DNA from: Enterococcus ureasiticus | GTDB taxonomy: Bacteria > Bacillota > Bacilli > Lactobacillales > Enterococcaceae | NCBI RefSeq assembly: GCF_001730285.1 | Contig: NZ_MIJZ01000001.1 | Coordinates: 310,001-374,000 of the forward strand | DNA length: 64,000 bases | Reading direction: 5' to 3' | In this document: in pieces, positions 1 through 8,005 of the stretch | Layout: the number at the start of each line of letters is the position of its first letter | Position numbering within the stretch: the stretch's first letter is position 1 | Position numbers and translations under genes: made by a program | The notes under the pieces: model-generated | What the model was told of the DNA's origin: nothing | The model's database searches: none | The model's input: only the letters and a program-made list of their open reading frames with translations

Positions 1-440
1 GTAAGAAAATAATGATGCGACTTGATTTCTTCAAAAATACTTTGTCCTCTACGTACAATAAATTCTTTCTCAGCTGTTTCAGTAAATTGAAGTAAATATG
101 CCGAAAAATAAGAGTATGAAGATGCCTGAAAACCAACCTCACGTAATCGTTGATAATCTTTGATCAACGTATGAATATCCAACTCTCTTGATTTTCCATT
201 CGCTAATAACATTCCTAATAAGATACCTCTAACTGGTTGAACTAATACATTAAACATCCCTAGTTCACCTTTAAGTATCTCTTCCATGTGACGATAATCA
301 GCATCTGAGAAACGACGTTCTTTGTCTACAAATGATCGAGCAATCGTGTACGCTACTCGTTTATCAAACCATTTGCCTTTACCTTCTTTGATTGCTTGGT
401 AATTCATTTGAAGCGACTCAACAACTTTACTTCTGTTCAT
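1..440 (-). CDS. Uncharacterised protein, possibly DUF4003-like (3' end outside window)
   Basis: Open reading frame starting with ATG at 440, preceded by a good ribosome binding site (AAGGAG about 8 bases upstream), and still open at the window edge, so only the first 146 residues are visible. The visible part begins MNRSKVVESLQMNYQAIKEG and is mostly charged helices with no signal peptide, membrane segment or metal motif. The style (paired helices, segments such as VRGILLGMLLANGK) reminds me of the DUF4003 family of Firmicutes, but I cannot confirm this. It is divergent from gap and shares its upstream region. Function unknown. Confidence 0.6.
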   Translation of the reverse strand, partial: MNRSKVVESLQMNYQAIKEGKGKWFDKRVAYTIARSFVDKERRFSDADYRHMEEILKGELGMFNVLVQPVRGILLGMLLANGKSRELDIHTLIKDYQRLREVGFQASSYSYFSAYLLQFTETAEKEFIVRRGQSIFEEIKSHHYFL

Positions 441-664
441 TTTTCCCAACTCCTTTTCTTCATTGAAAGACAAGATTTTTGACAAAAATCCGAAATACGT
501 TCATGCTACTAGTATAGCGTAAGTCATCGTTTTTTTAAATACGTGATTATACAACGCTGTTCATTTTAAACGTTGCCTAGCGCTACATTTTTGTCGCTTG
601 AATATATTTTTAGTTGAAGCTCTACCAGCTCATTAAGCATTTGATTTTAAGGAGGAAATTTAAT

Positions 665-1675
665 ATGACAGTAAAAGTAGGAATTAATGGATTTGGACGG
701 ATCGGTCGTCTTGCGTTCCGCCGCATCAAAGAAGTTTCCGATGATATTGAAGTTGTTGCAATCAACGATTTAACTAGTCCGACAATGTTGGCTCAATTGC
801 TACAATTTGATTCGACTCATGGCACTTACCCTGGAAAAGTTACTGCAACTGATGACTCGATCGTAGTGGATGGTGGAAAAACAAAAGTTTATGCGGAAGC
901 TGATGCCAGCAAATTGAAATGGGTAGAAGAAAATGGTGTTGATATCGTTTTAGAATGTACTGGCTTTTATACTTCTAAAGAAAAAGCACAGGCTCATTTG
1001 GATGCTGGCGCAAAACGTGTTGTGATTTCAGCACCAGCTGGTGACATGAAGACAATTGTTTATAATGTTAATGATGACACGTTGACTCCAGAAGATAAAA
1101 TAATCTCTGCTGGGTCTTGTACAACAAACTGCTTAGCCCCTATGGCTTATTTCTTGAATAACGAGTTTGGTATTGAAGTTGGTACGATGACGACTGTTCA
1201 CGCGTATACCTCTACTCAAATGTTATTAGATGGACCCGTGAAAGGTGGCAACTTAAGAGCTGCTCGTTCTGCCGCTGACAATACGATTCCTCATTCAACA
1301 GGTGCCGCTAAAGCTATTGGTTTAGTTATTCCAGAATTAAACGGAAAACTTCAAGGCCATGCGCAACGTGTTCCTGTTGTCGATGGCTCTTTAACAGAAT
1401 TAGTCTCTATTTTAAAAACAAAAGTAACCGCTGATCAAGTAAATGAAGCAATCAAGAAGCATACGATCGATAACCCATCATTTGGCTATGATGACCGTGA
1501 AATCGTTTCTGGGGATGTCATTGGAACAACGGAAGGTTCTATTTTTGATCCAACCCAAACTGAGGTAACAACTTCTGGTGATTTCCAATTGGTTAAAACT
1601 GTCGCATGGTATGATAACGAATATGGTTTTACCTGCCAAATGATTCGTTTATTAGAAAAATTTGCTAATCTATAA
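665..1675 (+). CDS. gap: Glyceraldehyde-3-phosphate dehydrogenase, type I
   Basis: Catalyses the reversible oxidative phosphorylation of glyceraldehyde 3-phosphate to 1,3-bisphosphoglycerate with NAD, a cytosolic step of glycolysis. The 336-residue product has the N-terminal dinucleotide fold ([10 protein letters not shown]), the catalytic motif [10 protein letters not shown] with nucleophile Cys152, and the partner His179 in TTVHAYTS. An upstream in-frame ATG at 614 would add 17 residues unlike the family. I chose 665 because AAGGAGG lies just upstream and [15 protein letters not shown] is the usual start. It is monocistronic and ends at a strong bidirectional terminator. E. faecalis has two gap genes; this neighbourhood (fur, cvfB) matches the copy next to fur. 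No cggR or pgk neighbour is present. Confidence 0.96.
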   Translation: MTVKVGINGFGRIGRLAFRRIKEVSDDIEVVAINDLTSPTMLAQLLQFDSTHGTYPGKVTATDDSIVVDGGKTKVYAEADASKLKWVEENGVDIVLECTGFYTSKEKAQAHLDAGAKRVVISAPAGDMKTIVYNVNDDTLTPEDKIISAGSCTTNCLAPMAYFLNNEFGIEVGTMTTVHAYTSTQMLLDGPVKGGNLRAARSAADNTIPHSTGAAKAIGLVIPELNGKLQGHAQRVPVVDGSLTELVSILKTKVTADQVNEAIKKHTIDNPSFGYDDREIVSGDVIGTTEGSIFDPTQTEVTTSGDFQLVKTVAWYDNEYGFTCQMIRLLEKFANL

Positions 1676-1698
1676 AAATAACTTTTCTAAATTAAATA

Positions 1699-1743
1699 AA
1701 TAAACCTCTTAGAACTGATTCTATCAGTTCTAAGAGGTTTATT
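1699..1743. terminator. Bidirectional terminator between gap and aroF
   Basis: Perfect 21-base arms (1699-1719 and 1723-1743) around a 3-base loop, with A-rich sequence before and T-rich sequence after, so it can stop transcription of gap (+) and aroF (-). Confidence 0.9.
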
Positions 1744-1755
1744 TTAATCTATCAA

Positions 1756-2784
1756 TCATGCATGTTCTGCAATATAGTTCACTAATTCCTCTGTCTCATC
1801 CCAGCCTATGCATGGATCGGTAATCGACTGTCCAAAAACTTTTCCATCAGCTTCTTGGCGTCCGTTTTCTAGAAAACTTTCAATCATAAAACCGCGAACC
1901 CATTTCTTCATATCATCATTCCACGAGCGATTAAACAACGTTTCTTTGACGATTCTGATTTGTTCTTTATATTGTTTTCCAGAATTGTCATGATTCGTAT
2001 CAATGACAATAAACGGATTTTTGTAGCTGCCAGCTTTATAAAGATTCACCACTTTTAGCAGATCCTCATAGTGATAGTTTGGGATATTCTCACCATATTC
2101 ATTCAAACCACCTCTTAATACAACATGGGCCAATGGATTAGAGCTGGATTCAACTTCAAGTCCATTAAAAATAAATTCTTGTTTTTGTTGTGCGGCGTAC
2201 AGTGAATTGAACAACACTTTTAAATTGCCGCTAGTTGGGTTTTTCATGCCTGTTGGCTGATCGATTCCACTTGCAACAAAACGATGCTGCTGATCTTCCA
2301 CCGAACGCGCACCAACCGCAATATAACTGACTAAATCTTGAACAAATTCAAGATTTTCAGGATACAGCATTTCATCAGCTGTCGTCAAACCAGTTTCACT
2401 GATGACACGATTATGCAAACTACGAACAGCAGCAATTCCTTGGATTAAATTACTTTCTCCCTCTGGATTTTGCTGATGTAGTAACCCTTTATAGCCGTCG
2501 CCATTCGTCCTAGGTTTATTGGTATAAACGCGAGGTACCATAAAAATTTTATCTTGGACTTTTTCTTGCAGTTTAGCCAAACGATTGACATACTCCATCA
2601 CAGCCTCTTCATTATGAGCAGAACAAGGACCGACCACTAAAAGAATCTTATCATTTTTCCCTTCAATAATTTCTTTTAATTCTTGATCACGAACTGCTTT
2701 TATTTTCTCTTGTGCGGGTGTCAATTTAGATAAAGATTTGACTTGTTCAAAATTAATTGGTTGGCTTAATGATTTAAAACTCAT
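1756..2784 (-). CDS. aroF: 3-deoxy-7-phosphoheptulonate (DAHP) synthase, class I
   Basis: First enzyme of the shikimate pathway: condenses phosphoenolpyruvate with erythrose 4-phosphate. The 342-residue protein is the AroFGH (short class I alpha) type, with LLVVGPCSAHNEEAV, the substrate loop PRVYTNKPRTNGDGYKGL and the C-terminal GQSITDPCIGWDET metal/PEP region. I start at the ATG at 2784 (MSFKSLSQ); the ATG at 2817 would put the GAAGGGA ribosome binding site inside the coding region. It is transcribed alone behind a long T-box leader and ends at the terminator shared with gap. Control through Phe-tRNA charging is inferred from the leader specifier. Confidence 0.94.
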   Translation of the reverse strand: MSFKSLSQPINFEQVKSLSKLTPAQEKIKAVRDQELKEIIEGKNDKILLVVGPCSAHNEEAVMEYVNRLAKLQEKVQDKIFMVPRVYTNKPRTNGDGYKGLLHQQNPEGESNLIQGIAAVRSLHNRVISETGLTTADEMLYPENLEFVQDLVSYIAVGARSVEDQQHRFVASGIDQPTGMKNPTSGNLKVLFNSLYAAQQKQEFIFNGLEVESSSNPLAHVVLRGGLNEYGENIPNYHYEDLLKVVNLYKAGSYKNPFIVIDTNHDNSGKQYKEQIRIVKETLFNRSWNDDMKKWVRGFMIESFLENGRQEADGKVFGQSITDPCIGWDETEELVNYIAEHA

Positions 2785-3100
2785 ACAATAACTTCCCTTC
2801 ATTTTTCTTTTAATCAAACAATAAAAAAAAGCCTCGTCCTCTTCATTTCTGAAAAGGACGAGACCGAATGATCCGTGTTACCACCTTTGTTTACAATCAG
2901 TTTGCACTCATTGACTTGACAGGTACAAAATTATACCCTGGCACAATAACGGGTGCGCTTGACCGTCACAGCCTACTCAATTCGGTGTGAAGTTCAAAGA
3001 GGAATTCAGATACATTAGGTTTGTGCGCCTCTCAACAACCGGCAACTTTCTGTACACCTATATTATCTTACTAATTCTTATCATGACTTTTATTGTTTAT
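2785..3100 (-). promoter_or_regulatory. T-box riboswitch leader of aroF, specifier UUC (Phe)
   Basis: On the minus strand the leader carries a T-box sequence (AAGGTGGTAACACGG, around 2874-2888) followed by a terminator hairpin (2831-2864) and a run of T. The stem I base pairs GGTGT (3054-3058) with ACACC (2984-2988). Directly 5' of the latter lies UUC at 2989-2991 in the context GAAC-UUC-ACACC, which parallels GAAG-UUC-ACUUCC in the pheS leader of this window. I therefore read the specifier as Phe. A UAU triplet inside stem I is a weaker alternative (Tyr). Confidence 0.88.
2823..2864 (-). terminator. T-box regulated terminator of aroF leader
   Basis: GTCTCGTCCTTTTC pairs with GAAGAGGACGAGGC, followed on the minus strand by eight T. 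The 5' arm follows the T-box sequence, so an antiterminator can replace it when uncharged tRNA binds. Confidence 0.88.
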
Positions 3101-3107
3101 TGAAGAT

Positions 3108-3136
3108 ATTGTATGAGATTCCTTCAGAATTGTCAA
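3108..3136 (-). promoter_or_regulatory. Promoter of the aroF leader
   Basis: Minus-strand TTGACA (3131-3136), 17-base spacer, TACAAT (3108-3113): a near-consensus sigma-A promoter that starts the T-box transcript. Confidence 0.8.
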
Positions 3137-3149
3137 TCTTTTTTTTTAA

Positions 3150-3180
3150 AGAAAAATAATAGAGAGCATTTCTGCCCTCT
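3150..3180 (-). terminator. Terminator of fur
   Basis: AGAGGGC (3174-3180) pairs with GCTCTCT (3161-3167) on the minus strand, followed by a T-rich tract, 18 bases after the fur stop codon. Confidence 0.7.
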
Positions 3181-3197
3181 AAATTCAACTATTCTAG

Positions 3198-3695
3198 CTA
3201 GTTTGAAATGGAAAATCCAGAACCAATCTCTTCTGTTGGTTGATTTTTCTTTTTTTGCTGGCACTCTTGGCAAATACCATGGAATGTTAAGCGATGATCT
3301 TTCACCATAAAATGATACCGTTGTTCGATCACTTGTTCTACTTCACCTAATAAATCCTCTTCGACTTCTTCGATATTGCCGCATTCTAAACATAAAAGAT
3401 GATGATGAAAATGCTTTGCTCCTTCTTTACGTAAGTCATAACGTGCTAAGCCATCATTAAAACTTACCTTGTCAACGACTTTTAAGTCAGTTAAAATTTC
3501 TAATGTTCGATAAACAGTTGCTAAACCAATTTCAGGGCTTTTTTGTTTTACTAAAAAGTAAATTTCTTCTGCCGATAAATGGTCTTTTTCATTTTCAAGT
3601 AATACCAAAACTGTTGCTTCTCGTTGAGGCGTCAGTTTGAAACCAGATTCATGTAATTGTTGTTTTGTTTTCTTTAAAGCAGCAGTAGAATCCAT
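3198..3695 (-). CDS. fur: Ferric uptake regulator, Fur family
   Basis: Iron-responsive DNA-binding repressor. The 165-residue sequence closely follows B. subtilis Fur as I recall it, for example KLTPQREATVLVLLE, SPEIGLATVYRTLEILT and DHRLTFHGIC. The winged helix is at about residues 15-90. The metal site shows HFHHHLLCLECG (His-rich switch plus CxxC) and a second CxxC at the end (HGICQEC) for structural zinc. It is monocistronic and divides gap/aroF from cvfB. The promoter carries two near-perfect PerR-type boxes, so control by PerR and/or autoregulation is likely. The similarity pattern favours Fur over PerR or Zur, with high confidence for the family and good confidence for the subtype. Confidence 0.9.
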   Translation of the reverse strand: MDSTAALKKTKQQLHESGFKLTPQREATVLVLLENEKDHLSAEEIYFLVKQKSPEIGLATVYRTLEILTDLKVVDKVSFNDGLARYDLRKEGAKHFHHHLLCLECGNIEEVEEDLLGEVEQVIEQRYHFMVKDHRLTFHGICQECQQKKKNQPTEEIGSGFSISN

Positions 3696-3711
3696 AAACG
3701 CAGCCCCTTAT

Positions 3712-3726
3712 TTATAATAATTTTAA
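3712..3726. promoter_or_regulatory. PerR/Fur-type box 1 in the fur leader
   Basis: TTATAATAATTTTAA matches the Bacillus PerR box TTATAATNATTATAA at 13 of the 14 fixed positions. It lies 17 bases upstream of the fur start codon. Confidence 0.6.
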
Positions 3727-3753
3727 TCTAGAACTATAAATTCTAACCTTATA

Positions 3754-3768
3754 TTATAATAAGTATAA
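3754..3768. promoter_or_regulatory. PerR/Fur-type box 2 over the fur -10 element
   Basis: TTATAATAAGTATAA differs from the PerR consensus at one fixed position and contains the minus-strand -10 hexamer TATACT. Confidence 0.65.
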
Positions 3769-3796
3769 AATAACTCTGAAACATTTGCAAGTGATT
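3762..3796 (-). promoter_or_regulatory. Promoter of fur
   Basis: Minus-strand TTGCAA (around 3785-3790), 17-base spacer and TATACT (around 3762-3767). The -10 overlaps box 2, the usual arrangement for repression. Confidence 0.65.
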
Positions 3797-3818
3797 CTCA
3801 ATTAGAATGAAAAAACAA

Positions 3819-4688
3819 TTATTTTTCTGGTTGCTCTTCTTTTAAAATCGTAAAGCCTGCTTCTTGGGTGATTCTTCCTTGCTTCATTAAATTACCGATT
3901 GCACGCTTGAATTGAGCTTTGCTGATACCGAATGTTTGCTTGATTTCTTCCGGATTTGATTTATCAGTGAAGGGAATTTTATGATCTGCAGCTCTTTCTA
4001 AAAAGGTTAAAATCATTGCCGCATCATCACTGATTGCTTCATAACCACGGGGTTTTAAAGAAATATTCAAGGTACCATCTGGGCGCACACCAATCACACG
4101 ACCATTTACTCTTTCACCCAAACGAGGTTCTTGGTAGCGTTCTGAAGGATGAATAAAGGCAATATAAAAATCATCGGTCAAAACAAATGAACCAATCATT
4201 TTCAAACGATAAACGATCCCGCTGATATTTTCATTTTTTAACTCTTCTGTTCCAGGTTTAGCCATGGCTTTAAAGATTTTCTCATCTGCTAATTCGCCCC
4301 AGATGCGTTCTTTGTTATCAACTTTTAACGCAACCATTAGCTGATCGCCCTTTTTAGGCCATAATTCACGCATTACAGGTAGTTCATCTAAAGATACGAC
4401 AACATCCTTATCTTTCAAACCAATGTCCACAAAAGCGCCTAAATCACGTCTTGTGCCTGTTACAGTCCCAAATGCATATTGACCGATTCGAGCTGTTGGA
4501 ATAATCGTTGTCATCTCAGGTTCTTGTTTTTGATTCATATAGCCAAAGCCTTCTACTGCTTCCCCGATTTCATGCGTACCTTCTTCTTTAGATAAACGCA
4601 AAGTAATCCCATTTTTCTGTAAAAAATAGTGACTTTCATTTTCATCGATCACTAACGCTGTAAAAATTTGTGCTAATAATTCGTTCAT
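3819..4688 (-). CDS. cvfB: S1 RNA-binding protein CvfB (YitL family)
   Basis: RNA-binding regulator known from Staphylococcus aureus as conserved virulence factor B. The 289-residue protein has several consecutive S1-like OB folds, visible as blocks such as GTVTGTRRDLGAFVDIGLKD and GRVIGVRPDGTLNISLKPRG. A C-terminal winged helix follows (about residues 225-285; ISKAQFKRAIGNLMKQGRIT). Length and order match the family. The start has AAGGAGAAAATT directly upstream. It lies 19 bases after azlD and 122 bases before fur, all on the same strand, so it may be cotranscribed with azlCD. Confidence 0.92.
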   Translation of the reverse strand: MNELLAQIFTALVIDENESHYFLQKNGITLRLSKEEGTHEIGEAVEGFGYMNQKQEPEMTTIIPTARIGQYAFGTVTGTRRDLGAFVDIGLKDKDVVVSLDELPVMRELWPKKGDQLMVALKVDNKERIWGELADEKIFKAMAKPGTEELKNENISGIVYRLKMIGSFVLTDDFYIAFIHPSERYQEPRLGERVNGRVIGVRPDGTLNISLKPRGYEAISDDAAMILTFLERAADHKIPFTDKSNPEEIKQTFGISKAQFKRAIGNLMKQGRITQEAGFTILKEEQPEK

Positions 4689-4707
4689 AATTTTCTCCTT
4701 CTGGCAC

Positions 4708-5034
4708 TCAGCCTAAAAAAATACGTAATATTGCAATCGTAATGATTCCTACTACAACTGTTTTCATTAAATCTTTTGTCCGAATAGCAACAAGTAAAGT
4801 AGGAATACAGCTTAACGCTTCTAACGTTTTTACTTTAGGAAAGCCTGTTGCCTGAACTTCTAAAATACTCTGAAATAAGAGCGCCGTCAAGATACAAATT
4901 GGAATATAAGATAGAAATCGAAGAAACCATTCTGGAAAATCTACTCGCTTTGAAATCAAAAAGGGAAAAATCCGTGGAATCCAAGTGACGATCGAACATC
5001 CTAAAATCGTCAGTAAAACATAATTGCTACTCAT
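4708..5034 (-). CDS. azlD: Branched-chain amino acid exporter small subunit AzlD
   Basis: Small integral membrane partner of AzlC; together they export branched-chain amino acids. The 108-residue protein has about four hydrophobic helices with short loops and the family's conserved early segment (TWIPRIFPFLISKR). It overlaps the end of azlC by 8 bases (ATGAGTAG), which indicates translational coupling. The downstream cvfB follows closely. Confidence 0.9.
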   Translation of the reverse strand: MSSNYVLLTILGCSIVTWIPRIFPFLISKRVDFPEWFLRFLSYIPICILTALLFQSILEVQATGFPKVKTLEALSCIPTLLVAIRTKDLMKTVVVGIITIAILRIFLG

Positions 5035-5731
5035 GATGATTCACCATCCCAACTGTACAGCCTAAAAGTGTAGCGAATAAAACAGAAAGTTCTGGCGAAA
5101 AAAAGCCCATAAATAAATACAAAGCCAAGCAAACTGTGCCCAAAACGATCAAGGTCTCTTTTGTGTGTTTTTTTATCGGTCCATCTACTTGTAAAATAAA
5201 TAATCCTGCAAACATTGCGACCAAAGCAAAATCTAGTCCTAATAGATACGGATCTGGAATCCAGGTACCCAATAAACCGCCTAAAACCGTTGAAAGGATC
5301 CAAGTTAAATAGGCTGTTATATTCAACCCGTGAGTCCACGCAGAACTGACTCGATGTTCATTCGTTAGGGCTGTCATAAGCACACCATATGATTCATCCG
5401 TTAATAGAGTTCCAATCCCGATACTTGTGATCAGTGGTTCTTTCTTAAAATACGAAGCCACTGACATACTCATCAAAAAATGGCGTAAATTGACTAAAAA
5501 TGTAGTGAAAATAATTGCTGAAATCGGTGACTGGATCGCCAACATACCGCAAATAATGAATTGTGCACCACCAGCATAAACCAAAATCGACATCAACGCG
5601 ATCTCAGCAAGTGATAGTCCAACATTTTTACCAACTACTCCTGCAGCAATACCAATTCCCAAGTAACCTAAAATCGTTGGTACACATGCGTTTACCCCTT
5701 CTCTAAACGTTAAATATTCTTTTTTTTCCAT
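5027..5731 (-). CDS. azlC: Branched-chain amino acid exporter large subunit AzlC
   Basis: Membrane protein of 234 residues with about seven to eight predicted helices. The typical AzlC start FREGVNACVPTILGYLGIG is visible, as are the YAGGAQFI segment and the LLTDESYGVL loop. It exports branched-chain amino acids and their analogues with AzlD. The start at 5731 has AAGGAGAACGGT upstream. It is the first gene of azlC-azlD(-cvfB). No CodY box or AzlB-type regulator gene is visible nearby. Confidence 0.92.
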   Translation of the reverse strand: MEKKEYLTFREGVNACVPTILGYLGIGIAAGVVGKNVGLSLAEIALMSILVYAGGAQFIICGMLAIQSPISAIIFTTFLVNLRHFLMSMSVASYFKKEPLITSIGIGTLLTDESYGVLMTALTNEHRVSSAWTHGLNITAYLTWILSTVLGGLLGTWIPDPYLLGLDFALVAMFAGLFILQVDGPIKKHTKETLIVLGTVCLALYLFMGFFSPELSVLFATLLGCTVGMVNHHE

Positions 5732-5792
5732 ACCGTTCTCCTTGTACTGAAATCAATCGTCATTGATTTTTTATTTAACGCGAAAGAAAAAC

Positions 5793-5871
5793 GAGGTTGG
5801 GACAAAAGAATTTATTCGGATTTAAAGGGTCTGAGATATAACTCGAAGAGTTATGTCTCAGACCCACCCTC
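5793..5871. terminator. Nested hairpin element between mapZ and azlC
   Basis: Outer arms GAGGTTGGG (5793-5801) and CCCACCCTC (5863-5871) enclose an inner 18-base hairpin (5827-5844 with 5848-5865, one G-T pair). The inner stem sits just after the mapZ stop codon and probably terminates it. The GAGGTTGGGACAAAA start resembles dispersed terminator-like repeats of lactic acid bacteria. Confidence 0.7.
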
Positions 5872-5890
5872 ATTTTCAGAAAGATTTTCT

Positions 5891-7846
5891 TTATCTTCCT
5901 GCATTTCTTGATGCATTTCCTTTGAACCAACCCGTTTTTGCATTGATTGTTACTAAATACTGGTTGTCTGATCCGTATAAATTATAATACCCCTCACCGT
6001 TTATGATTCTTGCTGGTTGTAAAGAATAACCGCCAGCTGTGATATAGCCGCGCTCAATACAGGTTGCAATCACTTTTTCTTGAATACCAGGTGCCCAACT
6101 CCATGCAGGATTACTCATATCACTAACATCAGTTGGATTGACTGAGTAAACTGGATCTGTGTAAACACCCTGAGCATTAGGTGCTGAAAAAGTATTTGAA
6201 TCTGGCTGTACGCCATTCGTTGTTTGTGTATTATTTCCTTGGTAGTCAGTAGCAGGTGTTTGAGTTGTTTGGGTTGGCGTTTGATCTACAATAGCTTGCT
6301 GCTGCGAAGCAATTGCCGCTTCGGTATCCGTCAATGATTTATCTGCTTTAACTAATGCGTCATTCAGTGGTTTGCGTAACACATCACTTTTTACTTTATC
6401 CACTTCTGTTTTTGCTGCAGTGTAGTTTTCTCTTGTCAAAGCATCTGTCAATTCATTATCTTTATAAAAAACATCCACTGCCGCTTTGGCTTTTTGTAAT
6501 TGGTCATACTGGTCCACAGCTTGATCTGTGGCTTGATTAAGTAATTTGTCAAAATCATCTTTTTCTTCACGTTTAGCAAGGTCGACTTTTTTGTCAGCTT
6601 TAATTGCTACGTCTTTTAATTTACTTCCATCAATGATTGGTTGTGCAAATAATTCGTTTACTTTTGTAATTGCAGCCTGTTTATCCGTGACTTTTTTATA
6701 AAGAGACTCTAGATTTTTATAGCTGGAATCTTCTTTTAGTGTGTCTAAATTTTCTTTGATAGTCTTCGAACTAACACTCACCATTTCTGGTTTAAGAAAT
6801 AGTTGTTTATCATCTGTAAAATAACTATTCAATTCCTTTTCGGTCTGTGTAGCTAGTTTTTCCTGTTTTTGTGTTACCTGACCACTAGTTGCTGATTTCT
6901 TTTGTGTCTGACTATAGGCAAACCATGAGCCTCCTGCAAGTACAACGACTGCCGCTAAAATAATCGACATTTTTTTATAGTTTTTACTTGTTGGTGTGTT
7001 TGATGACTCTTTTTTTGTTTCTTTTGGTGCAGGTACTTCGTCTGTTGGCTTTTCAAATTGATCTTTAGCTGATTTAGCTTCTTCTGCATCTTTAAAGAAA
7101 ATAGGAGCCGCATCCATTTCGATTTCTTCAGGTTTTTTACTTTTTGAAGGAATTTCTGATGTATTACTAGGCAAAGCTTTAGGACCAATGGCTTTCGTTT
7201 CTGCCACTTTATCTTCTGGTTTTGTAAATTTTGTGATTTCTTCTTTTGGTGTCTTCTTATTTACTTGATCTGCCTCTTTGTCTGTATTTTCTGTTGTTTT
7301 TTTATCGGATTCGTTTGATTTCACTTCATCTTGTCCTTTGTTATTTGATTCTGATTCTTCACCAGAATTTACAGATTGATCGTCTCTTTCTGGAGTTTTA
7401 TCAGTTTCTACCACTACATCTTTTTCAGCAGATACTTCCTCAATTGGATTATCATTTTTATGTTCATTGATATACTGATCCAAAGCAGCTGTATCCGTAA
7501 TTTCATCTGATTTTTTATCTAAGGAAATGGCCTTTTTTTCAGCTTCTTCCCCTTTTTCTTCTTTAGGATCAACAGATGTTTCAGTTCTTTTTTCTTCTGG
7601 TTGTTGCTCATTAAACATCGTCATTACGTGGCCAATACTCATATCTTTTAATTCGGACCACTCGATATTTTCATTTTGCTCTTTATTTAAAAAATTAGAA
7701 GTATCCTCTGTTTTATCATTAGAGCTATCATTCTCTGGTACTATTTTTTCTTTTGTCTGATTCTCTGTAAAGGAATAACCGCATTCGGGACAGACTTTTT
7801 CTTGGTTGTCTATTTCAGTTCCGCAATTCGGACATTGTTTCGTCAT
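5891..7846 (-). CDS. mapZ: MapZ-like mid-cell division protein with N-terminal zinc ribbon
   Basis: Single-pass membrane protein of 651 residues. Residues 1-25 form a zinc ribbon (Cys5, Cys8, Cys19, Cys22; CPNCG...CPECG). A long acidic, Lys/Glu-rich cytoplasmic region follows to about 290, one membrane helix at about 291-315 (SIILAAVVVLAGGSWFAY), then an extracellular helical region and a Gln/Thr-rich linker. The C-terminal domain (last 75 residues) contains RGYITAGG, GEGYYNLYGSD and NAKTGWFKGN. These match the C-terminal domain of pneumococcal MapZ/LocZ as I remember it (RGYITG, GYYNLY, KTGYFVGN). The cytoplasmic motifs MSIGHVMTMF and LDQYINEH also parallel MapZ. MapZ binds peptidoglycan and positions FtsZ at mid-cell. 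The zinc ribbon is not in streptococcal MapZ. The gene follows rpoD after a terminator. Confidence 0.85.
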   Translation of the reverse strand: MTKQCPNCGTEIDNQEKVCPECGYSFTENQTKEKIVPENDSSNDKTEDTSNFLNKEQNENIEWSELKDMSIGHVMTMFNEQQPEEKRTETSVDPKEEKGEEAEKKAISLDKKSDEITDTAALDQYINEHKNDNPIEEVSAEKDVVVETDKTPERDDQSVNSGEESESNNKGQDEVKSNESDKKTTENTDKEADQVNKKTPKEEITKFTKPEDKVAETKAIGPKALPSNTSEIPSKSKKPEEIEMDAAPIFFKDAEEAKSAKDQFEKPTDEVPAPKETKKESSNTPTSKNYKKMSIILAAVVVLAGGSWFAYSQTQKKSATSGQVTQKQEKLATQTEKELNSYFTDDKQLFLKPEMVSVSSKTIKENLDTLKEDSSYKNLESLYKKVTDKQAAITKVNELFAQPIIDGSKLKDVAIKADKKVDLAKREEKDDFDKLLNQATDQAVDQYDQLQKAKAAVDVFYKDNELTDALTRENYTAAKTEVDKVKSDVLRKPLNDALVKADKSLTDTEAAIASQQQAIVDQTPTQTTQTPATDYQGNNTQTTNGVQPDSNTFSAPNAQGVYTDPVYSVNPTDVSDMSNPAWSWAPGIQEKVIATCIERGYITAGGYSLQPARIINGEGYYNLYGSDNQYLVTINAKTGWFKGNASRNAGR

Positions 7847-7942
7847 TCATTCCGCCTCACATTCTACACATTCGTAAATCTAATCTACCATAAAATCGCG
7901 TTTCTTCCAATATGTACTATCTAACTTTTTTGTTACGATTGT

Positions 7943-7983
7943 TAAAAACAGCCCTTTCCGAAAGAAATCGAAAAGAGCTGTTC
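7943..7983 (-). terminator. Terminator of the dnaG-rpoD operon
   Basis: Arms 7947-7961 and 7968-7982 pair over 15 bases with two wobble pairs. On the minus strand they are followed by TTTTT. It separates rpoD from mapZ. Confidence 0.8.
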
Positions 7984-8005
7984 AAATTTTTTAAAGAAAA
8001 ACTTC

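Noticed and set aside
3198-3695. Assignment of the Fur-family gene as PerR because of the PerR boxes
   Set aside because: The protein sequence follows Bacillus Fur closely; PerR control of fur explains the boxes without renaming the gene.
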